Part shown: piece by piece, positions 7,024 through 15,837 of the stretch
Layout of the letters: every line of letters starts with the position of its first letter
How positions within the stretch are numbered: position 1 is the stretch's first letter
Origin: an uncultured Burkholderiales bacterium
Lineage (GTDB): Bacteria > Pseudomonadota > Gammaproteobacteria > Burkholderiales > Eutrophovitaceae
Direction of reading: 5' to 3'
Length of the DNA: 64,000 nucleotides
NCBI GenBank assembly: GCA_951812315.1
Contig: CATOSA010000020.1
Span: 1 to 64,000, forward strand
Program-made: the position numbers and the translations under genes
The notes under the pieces: generated by a model
Database searches by the model: none
What the model saw: the letters and a program-made list of their open reading frames with translations, nothing else
Told to the model about the DNA's origin: nothing

Positions 7024-7986
7024 GTGTCCGCCGATTGTAAGGCCTGTCTCTGGGTTTGTCAAGTTAACTATATAATTCCCAAAAACAATACCAATGGAGA
7101 ACCATGTGCCGGCCTCGTCGTCTCGGCACACGGTCGCCACTACGTCGTCGAAGTTGCCGGCGGCGAGTTGCTTCACTGCTTCGCGCGCGGCAAAAAGGGC
7201 AAAATTGCCTGCGGTGACGAGGTCGTCGTGGAGCGTAGCGGTGATCAACAGGGTGCAATAGCCGAGGTTCAACCACGCACGTCGCTGTTGTATCGGTCTG
7301 ATCGATACCGGCAGAAGGTTATCGCTGCAAACATTACCCAGGCGGTCGTGGTCGTCGCAGCCAGGCCGGCTTTCCACGAAGACCTGCTGTTGCGATGTCT
7401 GGTCGCCTGCGAGCAGCAAAACATCAAGGGCCTGATCGTTCTGAACAAGACTGACCTTGTTGATGACACCGCAACGACTGCACGCCAGCTCGCGCTGTAT
7501 CAAACACTTGGTTACACGGTCATACCGCTGTCGGCAAAGCAGGACGTTACGCCACTCCTGGCACCGTTGAACGGTCACAGGAGCGTAGTGGTCGGTCAGT
7601 CAGGAATGGGCAAATCGACGATCGTCAACGCACTGGTACCAGATGCGAAAGCGCGCACTGCAGAGTTCTCTTCAAAACTGGATGCCGGAAAGCATACGAC
7701 CACCGGCGCACGCCTCTATCACCTCAACACAAGTAGCAGCATTATTGATTCACCTGGAATGCAAACATTTGGCCTGTTTCAATTGTCGCATTCGGACCTG
7801 GTTAGCAGCTTCCCGGAGTTTCGATCATTCTTCGGTCAATGCCGGTTTGATGACTGCCGTCACACGGTCGAGCCCGGATGCGAAATTATTGCGGCGGTAG
7901 AGCGAAAAGAAATCGATGAACGACGCTGGAACGCCTACCGGACATTAACGAACGAACTGGAAACCAGACCACCGGACTGGGCGTGA
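7024..7986 (+). CDS. rsgA: Ribosome small-subunit-dependent GTPase A
   Basis: Circularly permuted GTPase that matures the 30S subunit. Order of motifs is as in RsgA: N-terminal OB-fold (GLVVSAHGRHYVVE, CFARGKKGKIACGDEV), NKTD (G4), the P-loop GQSGMGKST, DSPGMQTFGL (G3), and the C-terminal zinc knuckle QCRFDDCRHTVEPGC. The start is a problem: homologous sequence begins near 7108, but no ATG/GTG/TTG lies in frame between 7024 and there. GTG 7024 lies in or beside the IS end. An ATG at 7094 is one base out of register, and a TATAAT sits at 7071-7076, so a single-base loss or loss of the native start through the IS is likely. Confidence 0.9.
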   Translation: MSADCKACLWVCQVNYIIPKNNTNGEPCAGLVVSAHGRHYVVEVAGGELLHCFARGKKGKIACGDEVVVERSGDQQGAIAEVQPRTSLLYRSDRYRQKVIAANITQAVVVVAARPAFHEDLLLRCLVACEQQNIKGLIVLNKTDLVDDTATTARQLALYQTLGYTVIPLSAKQDVTPLLAPLNGHRSVVVGQSGMGKSTIVNALVPDAKARTAEFSSKLDAGKHTTTGARLYHLNTSSSIIDSPGMQTFGLFQLSHSDLVSSFPEFRSFFGQCRFDDCRHTVEPGCEIIAAVERKEIDERRWNAYRTLTNELETRPPDWA

Positions 7987-8044
7987 GCGCGGTGGCCGCT
8001 TGCTGTGCCATGCGCGCGCGACACAGTGCAACCTGCGAGACTAT

Positions 8045-8968
8045 TCAGCTGAACCAGACTGCGAGCGTCACCAGGGCGATAACAGACATCCACATGACGA
8101 CTGATCGCCAGACAAGGCTAATGCCGCTGGCCATGTGATTGACATCGGGTACGTCGCCGAGGCCGAGTTCGGGGCGGAAACTTACCGCCCCGTCCTGATG
8201 CAATGCTTCGCCGAGACGCACACCCAGAGCACCGGCACCAGACGCAAGAACAATCCCCTGTTCCACATTGCCCCATGAGTTCGACTGCATGCGCCAGCAG
8301 TAGATCGCATCTTCGAAGTTGCCGACCACGGCAAACGTAATTGCCGTCAGTCGCGATGGAATCCAGTCCAGCACTTCGAAAACCTTACGCGAAAACGCGC
8401 CAAACTCAACGAAATCTTCGCCGCCACGCGTACCCCATTTGTCGCTGAGGAGAGCAGACAATGCATACAGCAGCGCACCGGCGGGGCCCGGTACAAGAAT
8501 GAACCAGAAAATCACCCCGAATATATGGCGATGCGCCCCGAGCAACCCTTCTTCGACTGCTACTTTTGCGATCTCCGCATCATCGAGCTCACCCGCAGAA
8601 TGACCGCGCCAATTTGCCAAAGCCAGGCGCGCGGCATCGATATCGCCGGTGCGCAACGCTTCCAAAACTGCATTGAAGCCCTGGCCGACCTGCCGGTACC
8701 CCATCACCAGATACAAAACCGCGACATTGAATACCAGCGCAATCACGAGATTGACGGATGCGAACAAGGCGTACAAAAGCATTGCACCTGCAACCCACGG
8801 TGCGACTGCCAGCAACCACGCAACCATCCCCTGCTTACGCTCGCCCGCGTTGAACTGCCTGGAAAGATTGTCGGTATAGCTGATGAAGAGCTGGTGAACC
8901 GCGTTCGCCGCTGGCAGCGGGCGCATCTGTTCAATCAGAAAAACGATGGCAAGTGAGATCAGGTTCAT
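8045..8968 (-). CDS. CobD/CbiB-like membrane protein
   Basis: 307 residues of the CobD/CbiB (AmpE-like) family. Opening MNLISLAIVFLIEQMRPLPA is typical, then a membrane pair near 50-90, a soluble loop with the DIDAARLALANWRGH pattern, and EEGLLGAHRHIFGVIFWFI, matching the conserved EGS/NGxDGx region of CbiB-like proteins. True CbiB condenses adenosylcobyric acid with aminopropanol. Betaproteobacteria commonly carry this stand-alone relative without other cobalamin genes beside it, as here, so the substrate is uncertain. Converges with rsgA across a 58-base gap. Confidence 0.75.
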   Translation of the reverse strand: MNLISLAIVFLIEQMRPLPAANAVHQLFISYTDNLSRQFNAGERKQGMVAWLLAVAPWVAGAMLLYALFASVNLVIALVFNVAVLYLVMGYRQVGQGFNAVLEALRTGDIDAARLALANWRGHSAGELDDAEIAKVAVEEGLLGAHRHIFGVIFWFILVPGPAGALLYALSALLSDKWGTRGGEDFVEFGAFSRKVFEVLDWIPSRLTAITFAVVGNFEDAIYCWRMQSNSWGNVEQGIVLASGAGALGVRLGEALHQDGAVSFRPELGLGDVPDVNHMASGISLVWRSVVMWMSVIALVTLAVWFS

Positions 8969-9030
8969 TGAATGACTCTAATTTTCGCCTTGAGATCGCA
9001 TCTTTTCGCTTCGAGATTGCATCCGCCCAA

Positions 9031-9273
9031 TTACTGCGGAGCGACGACGTGGATTTGATCGAGGCTGACGTTTAGAAACGGAAGGTTAAACAGATGGCGG
9101 CCATTCAGATCGCGGACCTCTGCGTCAGTCACTGCAAAGAAATCCTTGCTCTCAATTAAATAGTCGGTAATACGTGCGCCCGGCACCAACTCGATGGATA
9201 CTGAAATCCGATAGGTTCCGGTCAGAATAATTACCTTGCTTCGATGGTCATTAGTCGCCACTTCGTTCTCCAT
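9031..9273 (-). CDS. Conserved hypothetical protein, 80 aa (possibly DUF6812)
   Basis: Short soluble protein with the stretch IELVPGARITDYLIESKDFF followed by AVTDAEV and LPFLNVSLDQI. I recall such small proteins as a conserved family of unknown function (DUF6812), but the assignment is from memory. Predicted beta-rich. A GGAGG lies upstream of the ATG on the minus strand. Transcribed with the CobD-like gene 63 bases downstream. Confidence 0.65.
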   Translation of the reverse strand: MENEVATNDHRSKVIILTGTYRISVSIELVPGARITDYLIESKDFFAVTDAEVRDLNGRHLFNLPFLNVSLDQIHVVAPQ

Positions 9274-9389
9274 TCATACCTCCCGGATACACGATCGATT
9301 GATTGCCTTCGCAACCACTTTCTATGCGCAGTCCGGCCCGGCCCAACCCTTCGCATCATACGCGCTACGGCAGGGATGTACGACACCCG

Positions 9390-9584
9390 CTAGTGTAGTG
9401 CTTCACTATTATTGGCGCTTACGCTTGATTGTGAAAAGAGCGCTCAAATGAACAAAAGTGGCGAAATTCGCCTCAGACAAGGCGCAAACCACAGCAAGGT
9501 TGGCCACCTTGCGAGGATTTGTAACGCCGTATGAGGCGAATTCTCGCCGTCTTTTGTGCCGTTAATAGTGAAACACTACACTAG
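9390..9584. mobile_element. 195-bp MITE-like palindromic element
   Basis: Ends are 22-bp inverted repeats (9390-9411 starting CTAGTGTAGTG, and 9563-9584) with one mismatch. Inside, AAAGTGGCGAAATTCGCCTCA near 9460 is mirrored by TGAGGCGAATTCTCGCC near 9531, so nearly the whole element can fold on itself. No coding capacity and no obvious target duplication. This is the expected structure of a miniature inverted-repeat element mobilised in trans. The remainder of the 9274-9868 gap holds no gene that I can support. Diverged single ends occur at 50063 and 58573. Confidence 0.75.
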
Positions 9585-9868
9585 AATACCAGCCAAGCAC
9601 GCGACACGCTGATTATCAGAAACGCCCCGCGAGAATGCGGCTGACCTAGAACCCTTCCAACCGCATGAACCGCGCAGCTGGGGCCTGGTGGCGTATCAGA
9701 CCCCGAACAAACCGCATGCATCGTGCCAGACGATCAGAATCAGGCGATCCGTATATCGCTGCCTGGTCATTGCCAATTCCGGTACAGGTAGCTGTTCAGG
9801 CACGTAGAATCAGCGAGCCGATTCTGGCTCACCCGCAGTCCGGCAATCGAACCAGAAAGCCCGGCAAG

Positions 9869-10780
9869 TCAGGAGCGCTGCGAGGCGGATGCCTTGGAAA
9901 TGATGCTGTTAATAAACTGCGACGCCTGCAGGAATCCGCCAAAGCTGAAGAGGTGCGAACCGACGACGTTGCTGGTGCCACCGCTCTCACAATGACGGGC
10001 TAGTGCAGCCAGTTGCTCCGTCGGGTCCGAATGGGTGACCAATTTTGCTGCCGCCACCCCCATTCCTGACAACGCCCGCAGCGAAGCGCTGACACCGCAA
10101 CGTTGCGCATAACGCAAGAGTGACACCGTCGAAGTGGGACCCGCCATTCCGACATATACCGGCAGCGATGGATGCTTGCGCGCCATAAGGGCGCAATATT
10201 CAACAATGCGCGCCGGCACGAATGAAAACTGGGTCACTACGCTAACGCCCAGCCCTTGCTCCTGGGCGAGGCGAACCTTGTCCACGAGAGTCTCGTCGAG
10301 CGTTGCCTGAGAAATTCTCGGATGACCTTCCGGATAGCCGCCAAAACCGACTTCCTTGATGCCATGTTCAATGAAAACACCCTCGTTAAGGATATCCAGC
10401 GAGTTGGCGTAAGGTCCGCTCGGCGCCGGTTGATCGCCACCGACCAGAAGCACGCGTTTTACCCCTGCGTGCACGGCTCTGGCGACAAACTCCTTCAGGG
10501 CTTCGCGCGACTCAATCCGCCTTGCAGCGATATGCGGCACGGGATCCAGCCCCTCGTCACACAATGCTTCCATTGCGCGCAAGGTCGAGAAATGAAGGCG
10601 ACCCGGCAACGAGTCCACGTACACCCGCATATTTGCCGGCAACAACGCAGCCGCCTCGGGAATCTGGTCAGCGTCACGTGGCGACATCTCCACGGTTCCA
10701 CTGGATACCAGTTCGGCAATGCGCGCCTCCAACGCCGAGTCGATGGGGTGCGCCGATGAAACCGATTGTGTTGCATCCAT
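9869..10780 (-). CDS. MetF-like methylenetetrahydrofolate reductase family protein
   Basis: 303 residues with a TIM-barrel pattern of the MTHFR family: VEMSPRDADQIPEAA near the N-terminus, DPVPHIAARRIESREALKEF, VLLVGGDQPAP, GFGGYPEGHPRI and VTQFSFVP, all corresponding to FAD/folate-contacting stretches of MetF. The family reduces methylene-THF to methyl-THF or runs in reverse. It is divergent from a gentisate dioxygenase operon and is not beside methionine genes, suggesting a catabolic C1 role, for example regenerating folate after O-demethylation of aromatics. That role is inference. Housekeeping metF remains possible. Confidence 0.82.
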   Translation of the reverse strand: MDATQSVSSAHPIDSALEARIAELVSSGTVEMSPRDADQIPEAAALLPANMRVYVDSLPGRLHFSTLRAMEALCDEGLDPVPHIAARRIESREALKEFVARAVHAGVKRVLLVGGDQPAPSGPYANSLDILNEGVFIEHGIKEVGFGGYPEGHPRISQATLDETLVDKVRLAQEQGLGVSVVTQFSFVPARIVEYCALMARKHPSLPVYVGMAGPTSTVSLLRYAQRCGVSASLRALSGMGVAAAKLVTHSDPTEQLAALARHCESGGTSNVVGSHLFSFGGFLQASQFINSIISKASASQRS

Positions 10781-11144
10781 GTCAATCGCGCGCTCTGCAA
10801 CTATTACAAGACCCGTCGCGTATCACAAAACCGGCAATGATCTTCCACGTCTGGTGCCTGATACCAAGCACATCACTAGCTAGTCATTAGATCCGCACAG
10901 GCCAATTGTGCGCAACTTCGCGCAGGAAGAAAACAAAAACATTGGGGTGATCAGTGATCGGGTGATGTGCAGGTCATCGAATCAGGCAGTCGAACCCTGC
11001 ACAACAAGGACGACTGCGCCGGCTTGTCGGCGTGGGCATTCAGAAAACGGTTTCTCAAATGAAGCGCATGCTTGTACGATCAGCCTGGCGTCTCGAGGAC
11101 ACATTATTTGGCAACCAGATACCCGCCTGGCGGGAGGGGACCAC
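10781..11144. other. Divergent intergenic region between MetF-like and gentisate dioxygenase genes
   Basis: 364 bases without a supported gene. It must hold promoters for both directions. Inverted sequences visible: GATCA-G-TGATC near 10938, and GTGCAGG/CCTGCAC arms near 10968 and 10996. No regulator gene is adjacent, and no clear -35/-10 pair could be fixed. Confidence 0.4.
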
Positions 11145-12194
11145 ATGACAAAAGCTGTAGCGGCAGAAGAGCTTCAGGCAGGGACAGGCCGCAGTGCGTT
11201 CTACGCAAAGATCGACACGGGCAATTGCGCGCCGCTTTGGGAGGTGCTCAGCGACCTGGTCCGTCCCACCCCGAAAACTCCTTGCCTGCCATATATCTGG
11301 CATTGGAACGACGTATGGCCATGGATCGAGGAATCCGGCACGCTCATCAGCGCCGCGGAGGCCGAACGGCGCGTCATCGTGCTGGAAAACCCGGGACTAC
11401 GCGGCCGGTCTGCGGTTACCCACAGTCTGTATGCCGGCCTGCAACTCATCCTCCCCGGTGAAATTGCGCCAGCGCACCGGCATACGCAGTCCGCACTGCG
11501 CTTCATTTTGCATGGTGCCGGGGCATACACCTCTGTCGGCGGCGAACGTATCACCATGCAGGTCGGCGATTTTGTCATCACGCCCTCATGGCAATTTCAC
11601 GATCACGGCAACCCCTCCGACGAGCCAATGGTGTGGCTGGACGGATTGGACATTCCCATCGTCGAACTGTTCGATGCACAGTTCATGGAGCGCACTGACG
11701 AACAGAGTCAGCTAACGACGCACAGCGAGAGCCATCATCTTGCGCAATTCGGCAACACGATGAAACCGGTTGGCTTCGAGCCGCGCTCAGGCACGTCACC
11801 GCTGTGCTGGTACCCGTATGAGCGCACCCGGGCGGCACTGGAAACCCTCAAATCCGGCGAGGACCCGCACCCTTGCTGGGGACACAAACTACAGTACCTG
11901 AACCCCGTCACCGGCAAGTCAGCGATGCCGACCATCGGCACGTTCATGCAGCTATTGCCTGCAGGTTTTCAGGGCAAGCCTTATCGCGCCACCGATTCAA
12001 CGGTGTATGCCGTGGTCGAGGGTAGCGGCACCTGCACCGTGAATGGCGAAGCGTTGGCGTTCGGCCCGCGGGACGTATTCGTCTGCCCGTCATGGATGCC
12101 ATATACACTCGACGCTTCGAAAGACGCTATCCTGTTCAGCTTTTCCGACCGTCCCGTACAACAGGCGCTGGACCTGTGGCGCGAATCGCTTTAA
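11145..12194 (+). CDS. Gentisate 1,2-dioxygenase
   Basis: Fe(II) bicupin that opens gentisate to maleylpyruvate using O2. 349 residues. The N-terminal cupin has HRHTQSALRFIL (H111, H113) and HDHGNP (H152, H154), the metal ligands, and the conserved WHWNDVWP and ENPGLRGRSAVTHSLYAGLQ blocks. The C-terminal cupin keeps the fold (GFQGKPYRATDSTVYAVVEG) without the full His set, normal for the family. ATG 11145 is set by GGGAGGGG eight bases upstream; the open frame further upstream has no family sequence. First gene of a three-gene run with a peroxiredoxin-like protein and a crotonase. Maleylpyruvate isomerase and fumarylpyruvate hydrolase are not in view. Confidence 0.92.
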   Translation: MTKAVAAEELQAGTGRSAFYAKIDTGNCAPLWEVLSDLVRPTPKTPCLPYIWHWNDVWPWIEESGTLISAAEAERRVIVLENPGLRGRSAVTHSLYAGLQLILPGEIAPAHRHTQSALRFILHGAGAYTSVGGERITMQVGDFVITPSWQFHDHGNPSDEPMVWLDGLDIPIVELFDAQFMERTDEQSQLTTHSESHHLAQFGNTMKPVGFEPRSGTSPLCWYPYERTRAALETLKSGEDPHPCWGHKLQYLNPVTGKSAMPTIGTFMQLLPAGFQGKPYRATDSTVYAVVEGSGTCTVNGEALAFGPRDVFVCPSWMPYTLDASKDAILFSFSDRPVQQALDLWRESL

Positions 12195-12223
12195 ATCTGA
12201 ATTTCTTCTATCCGGAGGTCCAC

Positions 12224-12883
12224 ATGACACTCAAACAAGAACTCGACGCGCGCCGCGCGATGTCAGCGCAGAAAATGCCGCCAGAGCGCACTGCAGCGTT
12301 TCAGCGAGGGGTCGATCAACTGATTGCCGACGGCATCGTCGATCGCGCGGTCAAGGAAGGCGACATTGCACCGGATTTCACACTGCCAAACGCGCAAGGC
12401 GAGCAGGTTTCACGGTACGCCCAGCTTGAGAATGGACCGGTGGTCATCACTTTTTATCGTGGCGGCTGGTGCCCTTACTGCAATATGCAGCTTCGTGCCT
12501 ATCAGGCGATACTGCCGGAGCTAAAATCGCTTGGCGCTACATTGTTCGCGATTTCGCCTGAGCCGCCTGACACTTCACTGTCGACCGCCGAGAAAAACGA
12601 ACTGGAGTTCGAAGTGTTGTCCGACATCAACAGCGACGCCGGACGCGCTTACCGGCTTATGTTCGACTTGTCCGACGAGCTCAAGGCTTATTACACTGAA
12701 ATGGGAAATGATCTGTCCACGCGTAACGCCGATGGCGAGTGGCATCTACCACTCCCGGCGACTTACGTGATTGACACCAGCAAGCGCGTCACACTCGCGT
12801 ACCTGGACGCCGACTATCGCAACCGCCTTGAGCCTGCCGACATCATCACAGCGCTACGCACACCGGTGGCATCGACGGCATAA
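12224..12883 (+). CDS. Peroxiredoxin-like (AhpC/TSA) protein
   Basis: 219 residues of the thioredoxin-fold peroxiredoxin-like family. After a helical N-terminal extension comes GDIAPDFTLPNAQGE, then FYRGGWCPYC (C83 and C86) and a long AhpC-like core with TYVIDTSKRVTLAYLDADY. The CxxC at the peroxidatic position distinguishes this subgroup from classical 2-Cys AhpC. ATG 12224 has GGAGG seven bases upstream, and the upstream open frame overlaps the dioxygenase. It lies 29 bases after the dioxygenase stop and so is co-transcribed; protection of the iron dioxygenase from peroxide is a plausible role. Confidence 0.85.
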   Translation: MTLKQELDARRAMSAQKMPPERTAAFQRGVDQLIADGIVDRAVKEGDIAPDFTLPNAQGEQVSRYAQLENGPVVITFYRGGWCPYCNMQLRAYQAILPELKSLGATLFAISPEPPDTSLSTAEKNELEFEVLSDINSDAGRAYRLMFDLSDELKAYYTEMGNDLSTRNADGEWHLPLPATYVIDTSKRVTLAYLDADYRNRLEPADIITALRTPVASTA

Positions 12884-12937
12884 GTTGCCTGCGCCAGGCA
12901 ACACACAAACACAAACCAGGTCAGAAGGAACGCTTGA

Positions 12938-13711
12938 ATGAGTTACAAGTATCTGTTGCTTGATGTCGCCGATAAGGTAGCGACGATTACGATCAACCGG
13001 CCCGACAAAGGCAATTCGCTAGGGCCGGACGTGTTGCTGGAAGTCACAGAACTGTTCGCCGAAGTCGGCGCTCGCGAAGACGTTAACGTGATCGTGTTTA
13101 CCGGCGGCGAGAGGTATTTTTCAGCCGGATTCGATCTCGGTGAAATCCGCAGACTCGAGAAAGTTTCCAACGAAGCCTATACCGAACTGTTTCACAAAGC
13201 ATATCGCGCGGTCCTGTTCTGCAGGCAGCCAACAATCTGCGCAGTCGGTGGTGCAGCGATTGCCGGCGGCTTCGACCTGACCATGATGTGCGACGTCCGT
13301 TACGCATCGACCCGCGCTAAATTCGGGCAACGTGAAATCGTTCTGTCGCTTACGCCTGTCATGGATCCGCTGTGGCGCATCATCGGACTCGGCCGCGCCA
13401 AGGAAGTCGCACTCACCGGCCGGATATACGACGCGGCAGAAGCCGAGCGCATGGGTTACGTGAGCAAGGTTTTTCCGGAAGGCGAGCTTCTGACCTCGGT
13501 GGCTACAATCGCGAAGGAGATGGCCGGATACGATCGCGACTGCCTGGCGGAAACCAAACAACTGTCCAACCACGTACTAAACCAGGACCTGGACAGTGCG
13601 ATGCGTGCCCAGGAATGGTTGTTCCGCACCTACATCGGCTCCGAAGACAATCACCAGCGCATAGACGCGCTGCAGGAGCAACTCGCCCAGGCGCGCAAAA
13701 ACCGCAAGTGA
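12938..13711 (+). CDS. Enoyl-CoA hydratase/isomerase family protein
   Basis: 257-residue crotonase. Oxyanion-hole stretches are FSAGFDLGEI (near 64-73) and VGGAAIAGGFDLTMMCDVRYAS (near 101-122); LTGRIYDAAEAERMGYVSKVF is the typical later block. The usual catalytic glutamates of hydratases are not both obvious: the position after GGG holds FDL, and the second falls at REIVLSLTP. Substrate is therefore unclear and another crotonase chemistry (isomerase, hydrolase) is possible. It follows the peroxiredoxin by 54 bases in the gentisate operon, suggesting a CoA-linked aromatic or fatty substrate feeding into or away from gentisate. Confidence 0.87.
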   Translation: MSYKYLLLDVADKVATITINRPDKGNSLGPDVLLEVTELFAEVGAREDVNVIVFTGGERYFSAGFDLGEIRRLEKVSNEAYTELFHKAYRAVLFCRQPTICAVGGAAIAGGFDLTMMCDVRYASTRAKFGQREIVLSLTPVMDPLWRIIGLGRAKEVALTGRIYDAAEAERMGYVSKVFPEGELLTSVATIAKEMAGYDRDCLAETKQLSNHVLNQDLDSAMRAQEWLFRTYIGSEDNHQRIDALQEQLAQARKNRK

Positions 13712-13888
13712 GCCAACGGTAATGCGCGACCGCGTGCCGCGTTCGCCGCTCGGATTGATGGATCGCGGGACGCACACTTACCCGGCACGGCCGCTTGATA
13801 TTCTGGTGCCAACGTCGCATATATTGCCTTTCGTGTTACACAGGCAATCGGGTTATTTTTTCGGTGCATCGGCGCAGGGAACGTGCAA

Positions 13889-15016
13889 ATGAAATTTCAC
13901 ATATTTCTCACCCGCCTGTTCTGGCTGACTGTTGCGCTCGCCATACTGATCGGGTTGTGGCATCAGTTCCAACCAACCAATCATGCCGCAGATATTGCAG
14001 AAATTCGCCCGCGCCTCATTGCGCCACGGGGAGATCTTGGCGCTGACGAACGATCCAATATCGAGTTGTTCGAGAATGCGCGCAGTTCTGTTGTGTTTAT
14101 CAGTACGCGCCACCAGGTTCAGGATTTCTGGACGCGGGACGTATTCTCCGTTCCGCGCGGCAACGGATCAGGCTTCATCTGGGACGAGCACGGTCACGTC
14201 GTAACCAATTTCCACGTTGTCCAGGGCGCAAGCGAGGCGACTGTCAGGCTCGCCGACGGTCGCGACTACAAGGCAGTACTGGTTGGTCTGAGCCCGGGCC
14301 ACGACATCGCTGTGCTGAGAATCGCCGTCACTGACCAACGCCCGCCGCCAGTGCCGTTCGGGTTGAGTAGCGATTTGCGGGTCGGACAGAACGTGTTTGC
14401 CATCGGCAACCCGTTCGGTCTGGACTGGACGCTTACGACGGGCATCGTTTCGGCGCTGGACCGCAGCCTTGCGACAGAAGGCGGCAGAAGCATTGAGCAC
14501 CTGATACAAACCGATGCCGCGATCAATCCCGGCAACTCGGGAGGCCCTCTTCTCGACTCGGCCGGCCGGCTGATCGGAATGAACACGGCCATTTACAGCC
14601 CGTCCGGTGCGTCCGCAGGCATCGGCTTTGCCGTACCGGCAGACACAATCAACCGGGTTGTTCCGCAGATCGTCCGCTACGGTAAATATGTTCAGCCAGG
14701 CCTTGGCATTCGCGTGGACGAAGCATTGAATCGGCGTCTGTCATCGGGACTGAAGATTGAAGGCGTCGTGATTTTGCGAGTCGAGCGCGGCTCGACGGCC
14801 GCCGAAGCGGGCTTGCGCGGTGCGCGAGTGCGTGCGGATGGAATTGTCGTGCCGGGGGACATCATTGTCGCGGTCGGCGGCAAGCCGGTCTCATCTGTTG
14901 GCAAGCTGTTCGCGCTACTCGACGACTACCGGATTGGTGACACCGCCAATATCTCTGTGCTTCGCAACGGAGAGGTCGTCGAAGTACCAGTGAAACTACA
15001 AGCGAAAGATGCGTAG
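13889..15016 (+). CDS. Periplasmic S1C serine protease (DegP/HtrA-like) with PDZ domain
   Basis: 375 residues. An N-terminal membrane anchor (about 7-24) is followed by a trypsin-like domain with the full triad: H109 in VTNFHVVQGA, D139 in HDIAVL, S217 in NPGNSGGPLL. One C-terminal PDZ domain (about 275-370) contains GVVILRVERGSTAAEAGL and GDIIVAVGGKPV. One PDZ plus an uncleaved anchor is the DegS/HhoB-like layout: a membrane-tethered protease in periplasmic quality control or stress signalling. ATG 13889 has AGGGA nine bases upstream; GTG 13883 is an alternative. Its stop lies four bases from the convergent methyltransferase gene. Confidence 0.92.
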   Translation: MKFHIFLTRLFWLTVALAILIGLWHQFQPTNHAADIAEIRPRLIAPRGDLGADERSNIELFENARSSVVFISTRHQVQDFWTRDVFSVPRGNGSGFIWDEHGHVVTNFHVVQGASEATVRLADGRDYKAVLVGLSPGHDIAVLRIAVTDQRPPPVPFGLSSDLRVGQNVFAIGNPFGLDWTLTTGIVSALDRSLATEGGRSIEHLIQTDAAINPGNSGGPLLDSAGRLIGMNTAIYSPSGASAGIGFAVPADTINRVVPQIVRYGKYVQPGLGIRVDEALNRRLSSGLKIEGVVILRVERGSTAAEAGLRGARVRADGIVVPGDIIVAVGGKPVSSVGKLFALLDDYRIGDTANISVLRNGEVVEVPVKLQAKDA

Positions 15017-15020
15017 AGAA

Positions 15021-15644
15021 TTATGCCGGGGTCAGCGTAGCATTTTTACAGAATACGAGTAGCCGGTTGTTTGCCGGCATAGCATGATCGTTCTGTAACG
15101 ACAGGTCGTTGCGTACGGCAAGCTCGCGCACGCTCCCGAAATCGCGAATGCCGCTGTCCGGGTCCCGCGATCGCAGTGTTAGATCAAATCGGGCATTGGT
15201 CTCAGATGTGTGTTGCCCGTCATAGCTAATCGGGCCGTACGCGCAAAACAGGCCATCGTCATTGAGCAGGCGCGCTACGTCGCCAAACATTTTCTCTACG
15301 CTTGGCCACGACATGATGTGCATCGTGTTAGCGGTGAAAACTGCATCGACGCGCTGTAACGGCCATTGTTCGCTATCTACATCGAGCGTCAGCGGCGGGC
15401 GAACATTGTCCAGCGCCGCTTCTTCCAGCCACATTTGAATACCAGGGTGGTACTCGGGACGGTCGGAGGTCTGCCAGATCAGGTGCGGCATATGCGCGCC
15501 GAAATACGCTGCGTGCTGCCCCGTTCCGCTGCCGATTTCCAGGACCGATTTGGTCTGTGCGAGAAGCGGTCGCAACACCTCCATGATCGGATCGCGATTA
15601 CGTTCGCATGCCGGCGAAAACGGTTTATCGGGTTTGTGCGTCAT
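15021..15644 (-). CDS. DUF938 family SAM-dependent methyltransferase
   Basis: About 207 residues. Hallmarks are KPFSPACERNRDPIMEVL at the start, the AdoMet motif VLEIGSGTGQHAAYFG, WQTSDRPEYHPGIQMW, and TANTMHIMSW. This matches the DUF938 class I methyltransferases, whose substrate is unknown. ATG 15644 is chosen over ATG 15662 because an AGGA lies ten bases upstream and family members begin close to the KPFSP motif. Single gene, convergent with the HtrA-like protease. Confidence 0.88.
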   Translation of the reverse strand: MTHKPDKPFSPACERNRDPIMEVLRPLLAQTKSVLEIGSGTGQHAAYFGAHMPHLIWQTSDRPEYHPGIQMWLEEAALDNVRPPLTLDVDSEQWPLQRVDAVFTANTMHIMSWPSVEKMFGDVARLLNDDGLFCAYGPISYDGQHTSETNARFDLTLRSRDPDSGIRDFGSVRELAVRNDLSLQNDHAMPANNRLLVFCKNATLTPA

Positions 15645-15837
15645 GTGGTCTAGTTCCTGCATGTTTCACGAAGGATTCGCTTCTCAGGGGAAATATGCCT
15701 AAACAGATTGGACGATCGGCCGCAGGGGAATAGCCAGACTATTGCTCAAGGGCGATCGTTCAAGCTGTGACGGCACATTTTTCCTGAAAGCGAATAGGTA
15801 CAAACTTCCCGCGCGACTATGCCCAAAAGTATTGCTA

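Noticed and set aside
10968-11002. GTGCAGG/CCTGCAC with a GTCGAACCCTGCAC stretch, tRNA-like
   Set aside because: No cloverleaf can be drawn around it; acceptor and anticodon arms are missing.
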